Of a DNA stretch of 64,000 nucleotides, positions 10,590 through 22,865 are shown one piece after another. The notes beneath the pieces are model-generated. The model ran no database searches and was not told the DNA's origin. It saw nothing but the letters and a program-made list of their open reading frames with translations. Each line of letters begins with the position of its first letter. The first letter of the stretch is position 1. This DNA comes from Gigaspora margarita (taxonomy: Eukaryota; Glomeromycota; Glomeromycetes; Diversisporales; Gigasporaceae). Made by a program: the position numbers and the translations under genes. The DNA lies in contig WTPW01000560.1 in assembly GCA_009809945.1 (NCBI GenBank), positions 47,270 through 111,269 on the forward strand, written 5' to 3'.

Positions 10590-12117
10590 AAGTGCTTCAA
10601 AGTAAATATTTACTTGCGTGGTACGTAAGTCTTGCATCTATTCGAATATAGAAACTGATTTAATTGTAATGAAATTGTTAATTACTACTCTAAACTGTAT
10701 AAATAATTAAGGGTTATAAAGCTTACAGAGTCAGCTTTCGAAGCAAGTTTAAGTCTAATCCATTTTTTCTGAAATATCGTTTAACCAAAGTTATAATACT
10801 GATACTCCAACTGTCAGAATTTTTAATTCATTTTCCCAAATATTATTTAATTGATAACAAATTTGAGATCAAAAGAAATGATAATTTGGGAAAGTGAAGC
10901 ATCGGAAAATTGAGCAACAATAATGTAATTGTACTTGAAAAGATATAATAGGTGGTTTTTAGTCTGCATTAAAGTGAGAAATTGTCGCATTATTAAAAAC
11001 AGATGTGTTTAATATTTTAATTATTTTAATTATGTCTGAATCGGGTTAAAACTCGGCTTTTGAATCTTTTGAATCGAGTCAAATAAGATTGACATTTAAT
11101 AAAGTTAACATTTTATGGTATTTGTAATAGTATAAATAATAAATAACAATATCTGATGCTACAATGAACTATCAGCTATATAGTATCCTTAATACTATAC
11201 GTTTCACAGCAGAGTTATTCGTAATGCCAGTATGTACTTACGTACTTACGTATGTGCTTACATAAATGACACTTAAAAGAATCGCTAAAAATCATTATGT
11301 TGTTTGATTGATAGCTGTAATCAATTTCATTTAATCAATTTTATTTCTTACACATTGTTGTTAAGTGAGGTGCTTTATGAAAAAAAATATGAGAAAATAA
11401 ACCCATGTCTCTTAGTCTTAAGGATATTTTATATTTTATGTAGATATACAATATATACTACAGTACTACAGTTCTATATTGTAATTCTTATAATTAGCCA
11501 TTTGTAGACATTCGGAGGATGAAATTTGTATTTAAGGAATCTATTAAGTTGATCCTTAAAGTTCTTTTTTTGTTGTGTTACTATTTGTTTGCAGTTTGAG
11601 TTACACATTATATCCAACTTTGTTGCACACTCACAGCAATAAGAGAAATTGGGGTTTTATTACTGTATTAGTAAATATTAATCATAATTAGGGAGTAATA
11701 CATATTGAATAACATTGTGGAATATTATGACTTGGCATTATTCGTCTAGTAACTTTTTAACTACCATACTTACCCTTATTTTTCGCTTTTAGTTGATCAT
11801 TGCAGGAAGAATAAACGTTAAATATGGAAATATTAAAAAAATTCAAGATAAGATTTAGATCACGCAACACAGACTTTCCTTAAATGATACTTATGTAACA
11901 GTAAATATTTTATTGATTAACATGCACGGAACAAATAGGAAAGGTGTCCCACAGTGAAACTAATTAATCTAATCGTTATCGTGTGAGTAATAATTTATAT
12001 GAATGCTTATATAACATAATTAAAAAAAAATTGCAATATTTATATAAATGTACTAAAATTTACCTCCAAAAAAAAAGGTTTTGGGTTTTTAGTTTTTAAA
12101 TAATAAATACTATAGTT
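10590..12117. other. AT-rich stretch upstream of the BIM1-like gene
   Basis: No gene recognised. A small block near 11230-11265 repeats GTACTTACGTACTTACGTATG. The segment just before 12118 is A/T-rich with poly-A/T runs and would hold the promoter of the downstream gene, but I cannot point to a specific box. Confidence 0.4.
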
Positions 12118-12822
12118 ATGAAATCCATTATTTCTTTCCTTCTGGTTCTCCTTGTTACTTTTAATGTCGTAAACGCACACTTCGAATTACAAAATCCTCC
12201 GACGAGAGGCTTCGTTGACGAAACCGAGCCTAAATCTCCTTGTGGTGGGGTTGACTCTGTCGGTAAAATAACTGATTTTCCAATTTGTAAGTAAAAATTT
12301 ATTAGAACTTTCTTTCTCAACTGTTTTTCTTAATTGGATAATGTTAAAAAATAAGATATAATTTCTTTCTTACAGCACAAGGTCGTGCTACATGTTACTT
12401 CTACGATGGTGATGGGACACTTACCTTTTATTTCGCTCCCAATCAAAACTCCACTTTTATTCAAGTATCAGGTAAAAATTTTATTCATATATAATACATG
12501 TATATGTGAATAAATTAAAATTTGTTACAGCTTACTCATTTCACTATTCCTCTTCAAAGATAATCAAACATATTCAGCGCTCACGAATACTCCAAAAACA
12601 GTTAATGTCAACTTGACTAGGGCTAACGCAACTGTTGGTTCTCAAGGTGTTCTTCAAGCTGTTTTCGCATTATCTCCTGCTAGTGGCAATGGTTCTTGGT
12701 ATCAATGCTCTGACATTAAAATAACTAATGACGTTAAGTCTAGCTCAGTTGCTAATGTTTCACCACATATTAGCGCAATTGCTCTTTTTGTCTGTTTTAT
12801 TTCCGCTTTAATTTTTTATTGA
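12118..12822 (+). CDS. BIM1-like (copper acquisition factor type) secreted GPI-anchored protein, three exons
   Basis: Proposed exons are 12118-12286, 12376-12471 and 12560-12822. Introns of 89 and 88 nt begin GTAAGT and GTAAAA and end CAG and AAG, giving 175 residues. Residues 1-20 are a signal peptide ending VNA, so the mature protein starts with His21, as needed for the N-terminal copper-binding His of BIM1/X325 LPMO-like proteins. Family landmarks visible are HFELQNPPTRGF (21-32), PCGG (41-44), DFPISQGRATCYFYDGDGT (53-71) and YQCSD (136-140). Six N-glycosylation sequons precede a C-terminal hydrophobic tail (about 159-175), which fits GPI attachment after a Ser-rich stretch. The family binds Cu(II) at the cell surface and lacks the oxidative activity of true LPMOs; the role here is inferred. 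The second intron's acceptor is a choice: an AG at 12530 would give a 59-nt intron but breaks the frame, while AG at 12559 keeps it. The coding sequence is GC-richer than its flanks. Confidence 0.82.
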
Positions 12823-13285
12823 GATTTATTATAAAAGTTCATAAATTTCGCAAATATTTATTTGTTCGTTAAATAAATGAAATAATTTAATATAATCAAC
12901 GTAATTTAAGTCTTTATCTATCTGCTTTTTCAAAATAATATCAAATATCTTTTTTATTAAAGTTCCTTTTTATATGTCTTTCAACTAATTTTCAATACAT
13001 TTCCATCATTTACCGAAATTTATTACAATTTCATTATTAATTACTGACATCCAATTCAATGTTACCATGTAATTTTAGGAGAATATAGGTATTAGAAATT
13101 ATTAAATAATTGCTTGAGCTCGTCACAAAGCGTTAGAGTAGGAATAGGGGTCTGCGAGCTGGGTTCGTACCTATGCCTAACAAAAAACATAGGCACAGAT
13201 ACAGGCACAAACTTTGTATTAGTCAGGGCGACCCCAAAGTGCCAGTGACGTAAATCATTTCCACCAAATTAGGTAATACATATTA
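12823..13285. other. Non-coding stretch downstream of the BIM1-like gene
   Basis: A/T-rich; contains no recognised gene. The first 60 bp are the likely 3' untranslated region (ATTAAATAAATGAAATAA-type A-rich sequence near 12870-12890). Confidence 0.35.
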
Positions 13286-13558
13286 CAGTAGAAAAGGCGG
13301 AGACTCGAATGTATCTCATTTTGAGATAATTGTGTTTAATTATTTGTTTTGATTTTCGGACCCGAGTTAATCAAAATTTCACGGTTAAATGTAACAGGTG
13401 ACTAATGGGTAGTCTCGTGATGCACTCGGCCCTAAGCAGCCTTGTGCAACTTTTTTTTTCATTTATAATTGAAAAGTGTTGCCCCACGTCGAAAATTTAC
13501 TTGAATTTAATAAAAACTCATTTTTCATTTTTGGGGTAGTTTCCGCCTTTTTCTACTG
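13286..13558. mobile_element. MITE with CAGTAGAAAAGGCGGA ends
   Basis: Left end CAGTAGAAAAGGCGGA, right end TCCGCCTTTTTCTACTG; 273 bp, no ORF. Preceded by TA and followed by CA, so a TA duplication may have mutated. CAG ends fit Tc1/mariner-like elements. Confidence 0.6.
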
Positions 13559-13748
13559 CAGAGCCCAAACATATATTATTGTATAAAAGTGATTTACGAT
13601 CACTTATCGCTCTTTTTGATTTAGGATTCCTATAGTTGGGTTACCAATAATTACAATTCCAGGTAATACAATTCAGAGTAATACAATTATTTTAGTTATC
13701 TTAATTATTGTAACAAGTATTCGCGGTATTATTTTAGTAAATTTAGTA

Positions 13749-14589
13749 CCGTAAACTGCCATATAAAAGACCCGAGTTTGTTACATTTTTCCCAATTTTA
13801 AACCCGATAGTAGACCCGTGGGTCTATTGTACGGATATGGGTCTGATAATCGGGGGATTTTATGTGTGGGGTCCAGTACCGTGCAATATAGCACTATTGG
13901 TACAAGTAATACGAATTACCTTAGCTATCCGAATGTTTAATGCAATGTAATGAATAACACGACATAATAAAGATAATCAAATCGATCTTGTGATTTAACT
14001 TTTTGTTATCGTATGGGTTTTTATGTAACAATCAGGCTTTTTTTGAAAGCTTATTCGCACGGGTATATATGAAAATATATGAACTATGTTTCATAAAAGG
14101 CAAAACTGAATTTAGCTTTACTTTCGTTAAATGAAGACTAACAATTTAGTCAGATGGTTTTAAAATTCTCATGGTAGCTTTTAAAATTCTTACAACGGGT
14201 AAAGACTCTGTTTGGTTTGTTGATAGATTTCAAATTCTTATAGCCGACTATATTTTTGTCGGGTTATTTTTAAGATCCCCATGCTATATTTCAGTCGAAT
14301 ATTTTAAATTCTCACAGTGGTAAAAAAACTTTATTTAATCAGGTTTTTTGTTTTTTTTTTTTTTTGTTTTTTTTTTTTTGTTACCAATAGGTAGCAGAAA
14401 TTATTACTGGTATCGTACCTGGGTCTTTTATCATTTTAGATCCTATAGTATACCCGGGTCTTTTATCATTTTAGATTCTATAGTATACCCGGGTCTTTTA
14501 TCCTTACAAAAATCTCAACCTATATTGTAGACCCGGGGTGATACATGGTGGGTCTACTATCATGGGGTCTTTTATATGACCATTTACGG
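13749..14589. mobile_element. Non-autonomous element, CCGTAAACTGCCATATAAAA ends, TA duplication
   Basis: Left end CCGTAAACTGCCATATAAAA, followed by GACCC; right end GGGGTCTTTTATATGACCAT, followed by TTACGG. Flanked by TA at 13747-13748 and 14590-14591. 841 bp. The interior contains a 37-bp tandem repeat (ACCCGGGTCTTTTATC...) at about 14415-14505, whose GGGTCTTTTAT core repeats the terminal sequence, and T-runs at 14348-14380. No transposase. Confidence 0.7.
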
Positions 14590-14959
14590 TACTCGTTATT
14601 TTTTTCATAAAAAGCCTTCATTCTAAAATTTTGGAGCGTTATATTCCATAGTACTGCATTATAGAATAGTAATATTATCATAAACCTTCAAAATTAAGTT
14701 GAAGTTTAACTGTAATTTATTTTGAGCAACGTATTTTCGTGGTTCAATAATCGAAGGTGACATGGCATCAGATAGTGTTACCGATGTGAAATTGATCAAA
14801 ATAACAAATTATATAATCTATTGCCTATTTTGCAAATGACCGGTCATTTTAATCATCTAATTTTCGAAATTAAAAATGATTCATGCCAAATGACCTAGGC
14901 CATTTGGGTCATTAGGTCATTATGCATACTGTGACAAAGTTTGTTGTGTATTAGTACTA

Positions 14960-16198
14960 CAGTGCCTGCCATAAGTATCCGACCCCCAGTAACCTCCCAG
15001 AGTTAAATTGTAATGCCTTAAAATTTTTGGTGCATAAAGATGTCACAGATGTAGATCATTTATATTTTTTTGTGACCAATAAACCTCTATATCAGGATAT
15101 CACATGATTATAAAGTTCATGCGTTTTTTACATATAATAATTACCCCTAAATTTTTAAATGAAAATATCTTCGCATTGACATGATCAATTTTAATGTTTG
15201 ATAGCTCTTTTTAATTCTATATATATGTAGAATTAAAAAGAGCCATCAAGCATTAAAATTGATTATGTCAATGCTAAGATATTTTCATTTAAAATTTAGT
15301 TAATTATTGATATTGGGAAGGTGATGAAATAAAATTTTTTAAAAAACTTAAATGCATATATTTTAACAACCATGTGATCAATTTTAATGTTTAAGGGCTC
15401 TTTTGAATTCTACATGCATGTAAAATTCAAAAAAGCCTTTAAATATTAAAATTAATTATATTATTGTCAAAATATTTTTGTTTAAATTTTGTCAGAATCA
15501 AATAATTATTTAATTTTTTCTTAAATTTTTAGCCATGATATCTTGAGACCAGTCTAACAGAACCCCAAAATATACATAGATAGGTCAGGTATTAGTTTGC
15601 TTATTTTGGGGTTTTATGCAGAATTTTTCTATTTTTAGTAATTTTTGCTTATTTTTGAGGTTTTTGCAAATCTTTTTATTTTTAGTAATTTTATAATTAA
15701 CCTGATCTATCTATGTATATTTCAGGGTCTTAGCCTAACCCAAATCAATGTTTGAGGCCTCTTTTGAATTCTACAAGACCATAAAAATCAAAAAAGCCCT
15801 TAAACATTGAGATTGACTGCATGGTTGTTAGAAAATTTATATTAATTTTAAAAAAAGTGGCCTATGATGTATGTTTGTGATGAGTATGGCAATTTTTATT
15901 ATAGGTGCCTAACACAGATATTTTATCATTGACTAAGGACCATGTCATTAATCATCTGATTATTTTTTATTAGAGGCCTACCCCCTTCCCCCTCTTTAAT
16001 ATAGATTTGGTCAGGTTCCTTTATATAATTTCAACATTTTTTACCACCCTCCCCCTCTAAAAAATCACCTGATTTTTGTCACTCCTCTAAAAGTATGGAT
16101 GATCAGCTTTTATAATATTCTTTTGCTAGAAAAAATTTCAAATTACTTCAAATCCTCTAAAGAAAGTTATATGGGTTAGATACTTATAGCAGGTACTG
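14960..16198. mobile_element. Tc1/mariner-ended non-autonomous element with internal hairpins
   Basis: Left end CAGTGCCTGCCATAAGTATC and the reverse complement of the right end, CAGTACCTGCTATAAGTATC, match with few changes. TA flanks both sides (14958-14959, 16199-16200). Inside are three related hairpins at 15178-15278, 15371-15465 and 15741-15832, each with ATGTTTRRNGGCTCTTTT-like arms around a TGAATTCTAC-like loop. A further inverted pair, CCAAAATATACATAGATAGG and CTATCTATGTATATTTCAGG, lies at 15563-15727. 1239 bp and no transposase reading frame. Confidence 0.75.
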
Positions 16199-16375
16199 TA
16201 TTGATGTAGTAGAAACTTAAAGCACTAGGACATCATAACTAAGTTAGTGATAAAATCACTCAATTACAGCATTTTACTATATGGCAGAATTAATTACGGA
16301 TAGTATCTAATTGTCGTAAATATTATATGCAATGCTATCAACTAGGTTATTCAATATTTAATACAGTATACCCAT

Positions 16376-16661
16376 TAGGGTTCCTCAAATTCAAATCAAA
16401 TCAAATATTGGATCAATTTGAATTTGACCAAATTAAATTGACCCTGATTTGAATTTGATTTGATTCAAATATTTGGATTTGAATTTGATTTGAATTTAAA
16501 TTTTTAATAGTAATTTTCAAATCAAATCAAATATTTGTCAAATCAAATCAAATTTGGCCAGATTTGAATTTGATCAAATCAAATATAGTCAAATTTGAAT
16601 TTGAATTTGATCAAATATTTGATTCAAATATTTGAAGATCAAATCAAATTGCAAAACCCTA
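16376..16661. mobile_element. Non-autonomous hAT-like element, 8-bp duplication
   Basis: Starts TAGGGTTCCTCAA and ends AAAACCCTA with a perfect 8-bp duplication ATACCCAT (16368-16375, 16662-16669). The interior consists of AAATCAAATC/GATTTGAATTT variants, as in 3797-5104. 286 bp. Confidence 0.85.
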
Positions 16662-16669
16662 ATACCCAT

Positions 16670-17764
16670 ACCTTATTGCATTGTATTTGACATAACATCC
16701 TATACCAATAAGTAAATAAAAAAAGCACTGGTTGTTATACAAGACCTGTACAATAATACCAAAATACATAATGCTGTAATACTGTAATGTAACTGGTAAT
16801 ATCAAAATGCTGTAATATCAAAATATCTTTCATATCATAGACATATATGATATATACTTATGCATTTTGTATATATTGTTAAGGAGAATATAATAATTAA
16901 TAAATAATAAATAATAAAATTAAATGTCCAAAATTTGACTTTCTATTATAATTTAGTTACAACACAATTCTATCTTCAGCCAATATTGGCTTTAGCCAAT
17001 CTCTGCATTAGCCAATCTCTGCTCTGTATAATCTCTATTTTCCTATTACTGCTTCTAGCCACAGTAAGTATTTATATTTACATATTGTAGAAACAAAAAA
17101 AAAAATCTTAAAGATTTTCTGATTTTAAATATTCAATTGAGTTTATTATATTGGTCAATAACTTTTTTACTATTAAAGCCATATTAAAATAAACAAAGTA
17201 TACTTAAAACCTACTTGAGTAGATTTAATATTATTGTTATGGTATCTAATATTGCAATATTATAGTATTACTGCATCATACTCATAACAATTGTGACAAA
17301 ATACAAAACATGCTATAATTATATTAATTTACAAAATTAATTCTACCACCAACCATGTATACTTATAATTTTGTCATAGTATTTTTTATTATATTTTTCA
17401 AATGATCCTATAGGTTATTTCACTCTTTTACATGACCGGTCATTGGTTATTATTCATTTAAGTCATGAGGTTATTTCAAATCATTTATCATTTCTGTTTA
17501 TACATATATATGAAATATAAACCTGATCAAGGACACCTTCCTCAATGGATTTATCAAAGAATCTAATTGGTTTATCTAATTATTCTAGAAACAGATTCTT
17601 TACTGAGTTTGCTAAGAAAAATAATAAGATTACTCAATGTGCAATTGAACAACATAATTGCATATACATAATTATTGAATAGCAATTATTTTCACAAGAA
17701 CTTTCTCTAATAATTTTTAATAACTTGAAATATCATGTCCCAATAAGGGGTCCATATTATTTCA
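16670..17764. other. AT-rich stretch with a small AGCCAAT tandem repeat
   Basis: At about 16976-17030 the words AGCCAATATTGGCTTTAGCC and AGCCAATCTCTGCATT recur. Otherwise no recognised feature. Confidence 0.4.
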
Positions 17765-17767
17765 CTG

Positions 17768-19600
17768 ACAATCAATTTACTAACACCCCACTTCAATGAT
17801 AATCAATTTACTGACAGGCTTGTTTTACAAATGACTAGTTTACAAATACTCAACTTACAGACAAGCTGACTTAATTGACAAGCTTATTTTGTTGATAATT
17901 AATTTACTGACAGTATATTTCACCAACAAGATTAATTTACTGACAATATTTTGACAATAATAAAATTACTAATAGTATATTTTACTAATACCGTATGTGT
18001 CCGAAAATAAGCTACCTTTTTTGGCCAAAAAATTATACAAAAAAACGTGGGGTAGCTTATTTTCGAAATATAGCATTTTTTGAAATAATTGAAAAATGTA
18101 CTAATAAAAAGTTGTCCAAATGACACCAAATTTAACAAGTTTACTTAATGGCACTTTTGAGGTTTACTTAGTAAAATTTAGACTTTTATATGTAGCAACT
18201 GCTAACGGGTTTTTTTAAAATTTTGAAAAAATCAGGGGGGTAGCTTATTTTAGGTAGTAGCTTATTTTCGGACATATACGGTAGTACATTTCATCGACAA
18301 GATTAATTTACCAACAATATTTTGATGACAATAAAATTCACTAATAGTATGTTTCACCAACAATACATTTTCCAACAATACATTTCATCGATAAGTTATT
18401 TGTAGGGTAATACAAATTTCTGGAGAGGAAATAACCAATCAGAAAGTGCAAATTTTGACTATTTCAGATCAGTCTAATGAAGAATCCAAAGAAGAAAAAA
18501 GTGAAAATATGCAAAAACTAATTTTGAATTAATCTTGTGCACTAATTAAAAATGATGGGAACTCTATAAAAAAAGTGGTTTGGGATATGGTATGGGTTGG
18601 TGTCTGGAATTCACAGAGGCACAGTTAGAGTAGTACATATAGAGATGTTGATGGAATATCACAATAAAAAGTAGTACAAGGGAGGTGGCATGTTATGTCA
18701 CATCAAATATAATGGCACCTTCATTTTATAAATAATATGTGTTGAAGGTGGTACATATTTGCTCATTTCACAAAGAGCAAAAGATTTATATATGATTTTT
18801 TTTTAAAAAATTTGTGATATTTCATAGTTTACTAATGAAACTGCTCTAGGTATCTCAACAAAAAAAGATTTCTTACAAAATTTTGATATATGTGCAGCTA
18901 ATTTGTTCATCTTGTATTGATTGTTGATAGAAATTTATATAATCTACTTGTATGTATTTTTTTTATCACACATTATTCACATTAATTATCTTTGCCAAAA
19001 CTATACCATTTGGACTAGCAAAACCCATGCTATTAATAGCCCAATTTGTATGAGCATACGGTCCACAAATGGGCCAAAAATCCATGCCAATCCAAGCCTT
19101 CTATGTACCAAATATGGGTTTAATCCATGCCACCAAAACCCGTGCCTTTACGCCACCAACCCGTACTATTAAGGTGCATTTTTCTAATAGGGAAATGAAA
19201 TTTTACATATAATAAATATTATTCTAACCCTATAGCCTCTAATGTTAAGACCCTAACTAACCCTAAATTTTTATCTCACACACTTAGGTTTATTTACAAA
19301 ATCAGATTTTGGGTTACCCATGCAAATACTAAAATGGGTAGAATATATTGTCTGTGAAATGTACTGTCAGTGAAATATACTATCAATAAATTATATTGTT
19401 GTCAAAATATTGTTAATAAATTAATCTTGTTAGTGAAATGTACTGTTGGTGAATTAATTGTCGACAAAATAAGCTTGTTGATTAAGTCATCTTGTCTGTA
19501 AGTTGAGTATCAGTGAACTGGTCGTCTGTAAGACAAGTCTGTTTGTAAATTAATTTATTAAAGTGGGGTATCAGTGCATTGATTCTCTGTAAAGCAAGCT
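17768..19600. mobile_element. Long-inverted-repeat (foldback) element, about 1.8 kb
   Basis: The left arm (17768-17990, resumed at 18284-18400) reads as the reverse complement of 19336-19600. Both contain runs of ATTAATTTACTGACA/TTTCACCAACAAG words in the same order, including ACTCAACTTACAGACAAG (left) and the reverse of CTTGTCTGTAAGTTGAGT (right). The left arm is interrupted by a MITE at 17991-18281. A diverged piece of the same arm (GTTGGTGAAATGAG) lies near 24535-24620. No transposase seen in the centre (18400-19335). Confidence 0.65.
17991..18281. mobile_element. MITE with CCGTATGTGTCCGAAAATAA ends, TA duplication
   Basis: Left CCGTATGTGTCCGAAAATAA, followed by GCTAC; right end GTAGC followed by TTATTTTCGGACATATACGG; TA on both sides. 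291 bp. A diverged copy lies at about 55009-55318. It interrupts the left arm of the long-inverted-repeat element, so it inserted later. Confidence 0.75.
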
Positions 19601-19922
19601 GCACTGCTCAAAATAAGTAACCATATTGTGTAGTGTTCCGCAAAAGTTCTGAGTCTTCTCTGGTCCATTGACAGACTGAGTTCGGATACATGATTTATCA
19701 GAATCAAAATAGTTTTGGACCTACACGAAGGTCTGCCTGGACAATACCAGTCCAGTCTATTTAGAATAATACTAAATGCTGATGCTAGTTTCATTTTTTT
19801 TTAATTGAGATAAAGGATGCCATTTTTTATTTTGGTCGTAAATAACAACAAAGACCTTCTACAAATTAACAATAACAATAAAATCAAACTGGATTTAGTA
19901 TAATAGTGCATACACAGGCTAC
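19601..19922. other. Unassigned moderately GC-rich patch, then AT-rich sequence
   Basis: About 19600-19795 is less AT-rich than its neighbours and contains short inverted words (GACTGGACTGG near 19745). It has the look of retroposon or exon debris, but I found no flanking duplication and no protein. Confidence 0.3.
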
Positions 19923-21024
19923 TACAGTGGGTACCATATTATTGTGGACACTTTTTAAAAATTTGTGTAGAGTTAATTAAGTAAGATATAAAGCTATAAA
20001 CCATACTATAGATTAAGTAAATCTATATCTTTTAAATAAAAAAAAGTTTATAAAATTCTATGCAATACTTTTTAAAATAATTAAGACTATGTAATTTTGT
20101 GTAATATTACACAAATATGAAAATAGTAATATTAAAAAATTGGTTAATATAATTTCTATATATTAAAGTTAATTTTTTATTAAGTAAATTAAATATGGAA
20201 AAAACTATTTATACACTATGTGTATGTACACAGTTACTAATTAATTGATTTGCAAATCCATGTAATATATAAATTATAGACCAAAATTAAACCCGATTTA
20301 AGGTTAGGGTAGAGTGAGCTTTGGGATTGGAAGGGGTTATAGTTTATAATAAAATTTTGCAAGGAATATTTTTTGTTAGAGCCAGAAGAGTGGTTTCATA
20401 AGCAAAATTTTAAGTTATCATATGTACCTGTGTTTATACACTAATGTACAAATAGCAATTGCTATTAAATATAATTATTAATTAAAATTTGTTCAGCATA
20501 ACAAATTGCATATAATCCTAAATTTTTAGCAATTTCTAAAAAATATTAAATTAAATATTGCTAAAAATTAAAAGTTAAATTATTAAATTTAAAATTAATA
20601 AATTTCTAAATATAGTAATTATTACTATCTTAAGTAATTTAATAAATATTTTTAAAAAATTTTAAAAATTTTAAAAATGTATATAATTTGTTATGCCAAA
20701 TAAACTTTAATTAATAATTAATCTTAGTTTACTTGATAAAAAATAAAGTTTTATATATACTAAAAATTAGTGACCAGATTTATACTAAATCTATATTAAA
20801 CACTAGGTTTTAGTACTTATCTAAAAATCAAAATTTTACTTAAACTTAATTATTTTAAAAACTATTGCATAGAATTTTATAAACTTTTTTTTATTTTGAA
20901 GATATAGATTTGCTTAATTTATAGTATTATTTATCATCGGCAAATTTTATATATAGATATATATCGATTACTAACTGGTAAGATATATATCGATGATCAA
21001 CACCCCTGCTGATTATTATTGATA

Positions 21025-21208
21025 CAGGTGACCCTCGTTAATATCAACCTATTTGAACCTGTTAAAAATTATGTTAATAGTGATATTAACGAAAATACAT
21101 ATTAAAGTTGATATATATGAGGGAGTTTTGATATATAAAAATTTGTAAAAATTTGATTTGTGGCTTAGGTTGATATTAACATAGGTTGATATTAACGGGG
21201 GTCACCTG
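21025..21208. mobile_element. MITE with CAGGTGACCC ends, TA duplication
   Basis: Left CAGGTGACCCTCGTTAATAT, right ATATTAACGGGGGTCACCTG; TA at 21023-21024 and 21209-21210. 184 bp. It lies inside the 19925-23224 element. Confidence 0.8.
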
Positions 21209-21929
21209 TAGTGATAGTAATCGATATATATCTAATATGATATCAATTAATAATTATTATATTCACATAATCATGCTCGCAAGGTTTCGCAATTTATTAT
21301 AAATTTTATTTTTTTATTTATTATTATTTATATATTATATTTTAAATTAAATAATCAATATTTGCAAGTTTTCGCAATTTAATATAAAATTATTTATTTA
21401 TTATTATTATATATTATATTATATTACATATTTTTATTATATATTATTATAAAAAAAAATAAAAAACCAAAAAAAAACCCCTGAAAAAATATAACAAAAA
21501 AAACAAACCCGAAAAAATAGTAATAATTTTTAACTACTTTCGCACTTCATCGCTTATATTCACTACTTTTTTGCAAAGTGTCAGAGAAGTTAGAGTTGTT
21601 ATTCTTGCAAGTACCAGAAAAGCCAGATCATTTTTTTGCAAAGTTTCAAAAAAAGTCAGGAATAAATAAAATAAAATTAAAAAAATAAGTAAAACAAAAG
21701 AAAAACAAACAAAAACAAAAATGTAAGCAAACTAAATAAAAAAAAACAAAGCTCCAAATCTCTATTTTCCTAAAGTAAGAGTTCGTTTTTTATAATTTAG
21801 AAATCGTTGAAGGTTTTTACAATGTACTGGAATAATAAAAACATAAAAATTAAAGAAATAAGTAAAAAGAAAACAACAGAATATAAGCAAACTGAATAAA
21901 AATAAAACCCCAAATCTCCATTATATTTG

Positions 21930-22400
21930 CTTCTATTCGCTCATATTCGCTTCTATTCGCTTATATTCGCTTATTTTCGCTACTTTCTAAAAAATAGTAA
22001 GTAAAAAAATAAAAAAACTATTCTCAGAAGTGTTAGTATTATACCACCTGTACAAACACAAGAGGAACAAGAAAAATTACTCATATGACCCGTATAAACA
22101 CAAGAGAACGAGCAAGACCATTCTATACAAATGCAAGAGAAACGAGCAAGACCACCCCATACGAACGCAAGAGAAAAAAACAAATGGACCACCTACAAGA
22201 ACACTGAAAATCTATGCAATACCATCTACAAGAATACCAAGAGGCACGTAAAGCTATTCCACAAAAACACCAACGACACAAGCTAGCGACAATTCCAATG
22301 ACGACACCAACAATGACATCAACTACAACACCAGCGATAATACCAACTAGGACAACACCAATGCGTTGCCTTGCGCAAAGTGTCGGAAAGTCTCTATATT
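21930..22400. repeat. Short tandem repeats: TTCGCTTATA and ACAAGAGAAACGAGC types
   Basis: At 21930-21985 the words ATTCGCTTCT and ATTCGCTTAT repeat with a 10-bp period. At about 22050-22170 a unit of about 45 bp with CACAAGAGAACGAGCAAGACC repeats about three times, followed by an ACAACACCA-rich stretch. Apparent reading frames on both strands are by-products of the repeats. Confidence 0.55.
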
Positions 22401-22740
22401 TCATGCCAAAAAGTGTTTTTTTGTAGAAATAAAATAAAAAAATTAAAAAATAATAATAAATAAAAGAAAAAAAATGATACTAAACGAAACGAAACGTAAC
22501 AAAAAAAACAAAGCAAAAACGAAAAAAACAATATAAAAGTGATAGAAGATCTAAATTATAAACAAAAAAAAATAAACAAAGATCTAATCTGATCTTGTAC
22601 TACAATTATCGAAACATTTTGAAACAAATCGAAACATTTTGAAAATATTAATTAAACGCGTTCTTGGTATGATTTAGGATACAGATCTACAGATCCAGCC
22701 CAGTCCTAAAATATTTTGAATATATTCGAAATATTAAAAA

Positions 22741-22865
22741 NNNNNNNNNNNNNNNNNNNNNNNNNNNNNNNNNNNNNNNNNNNNNNNNNNNNNNNNNNNN
22801 NNNNNNNNNNNNNNNNNNNNNNNNNNNNNNNNNNNNNNNNNNNNNNNNNNNNNNNNNNNNNNNNN
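22741..22865. other. Assembly gap (125 N)
   Basis: A run of N followed directly by a T homopolymer (22866-22884). The repeat structure around it probably caused the gap. Confidence 0.95.

Noticed and set aside
12096-12320. Minus-strand reading frame over the first exon of the BIM1-like gene
   Set aside because: It is antisense to a well-supported signal peptide exon and has no domain.
22030-22426. Four overlapping frames on both strands
   Set aside because: By-products of short tandem repeats inside the 3.3-kb element.
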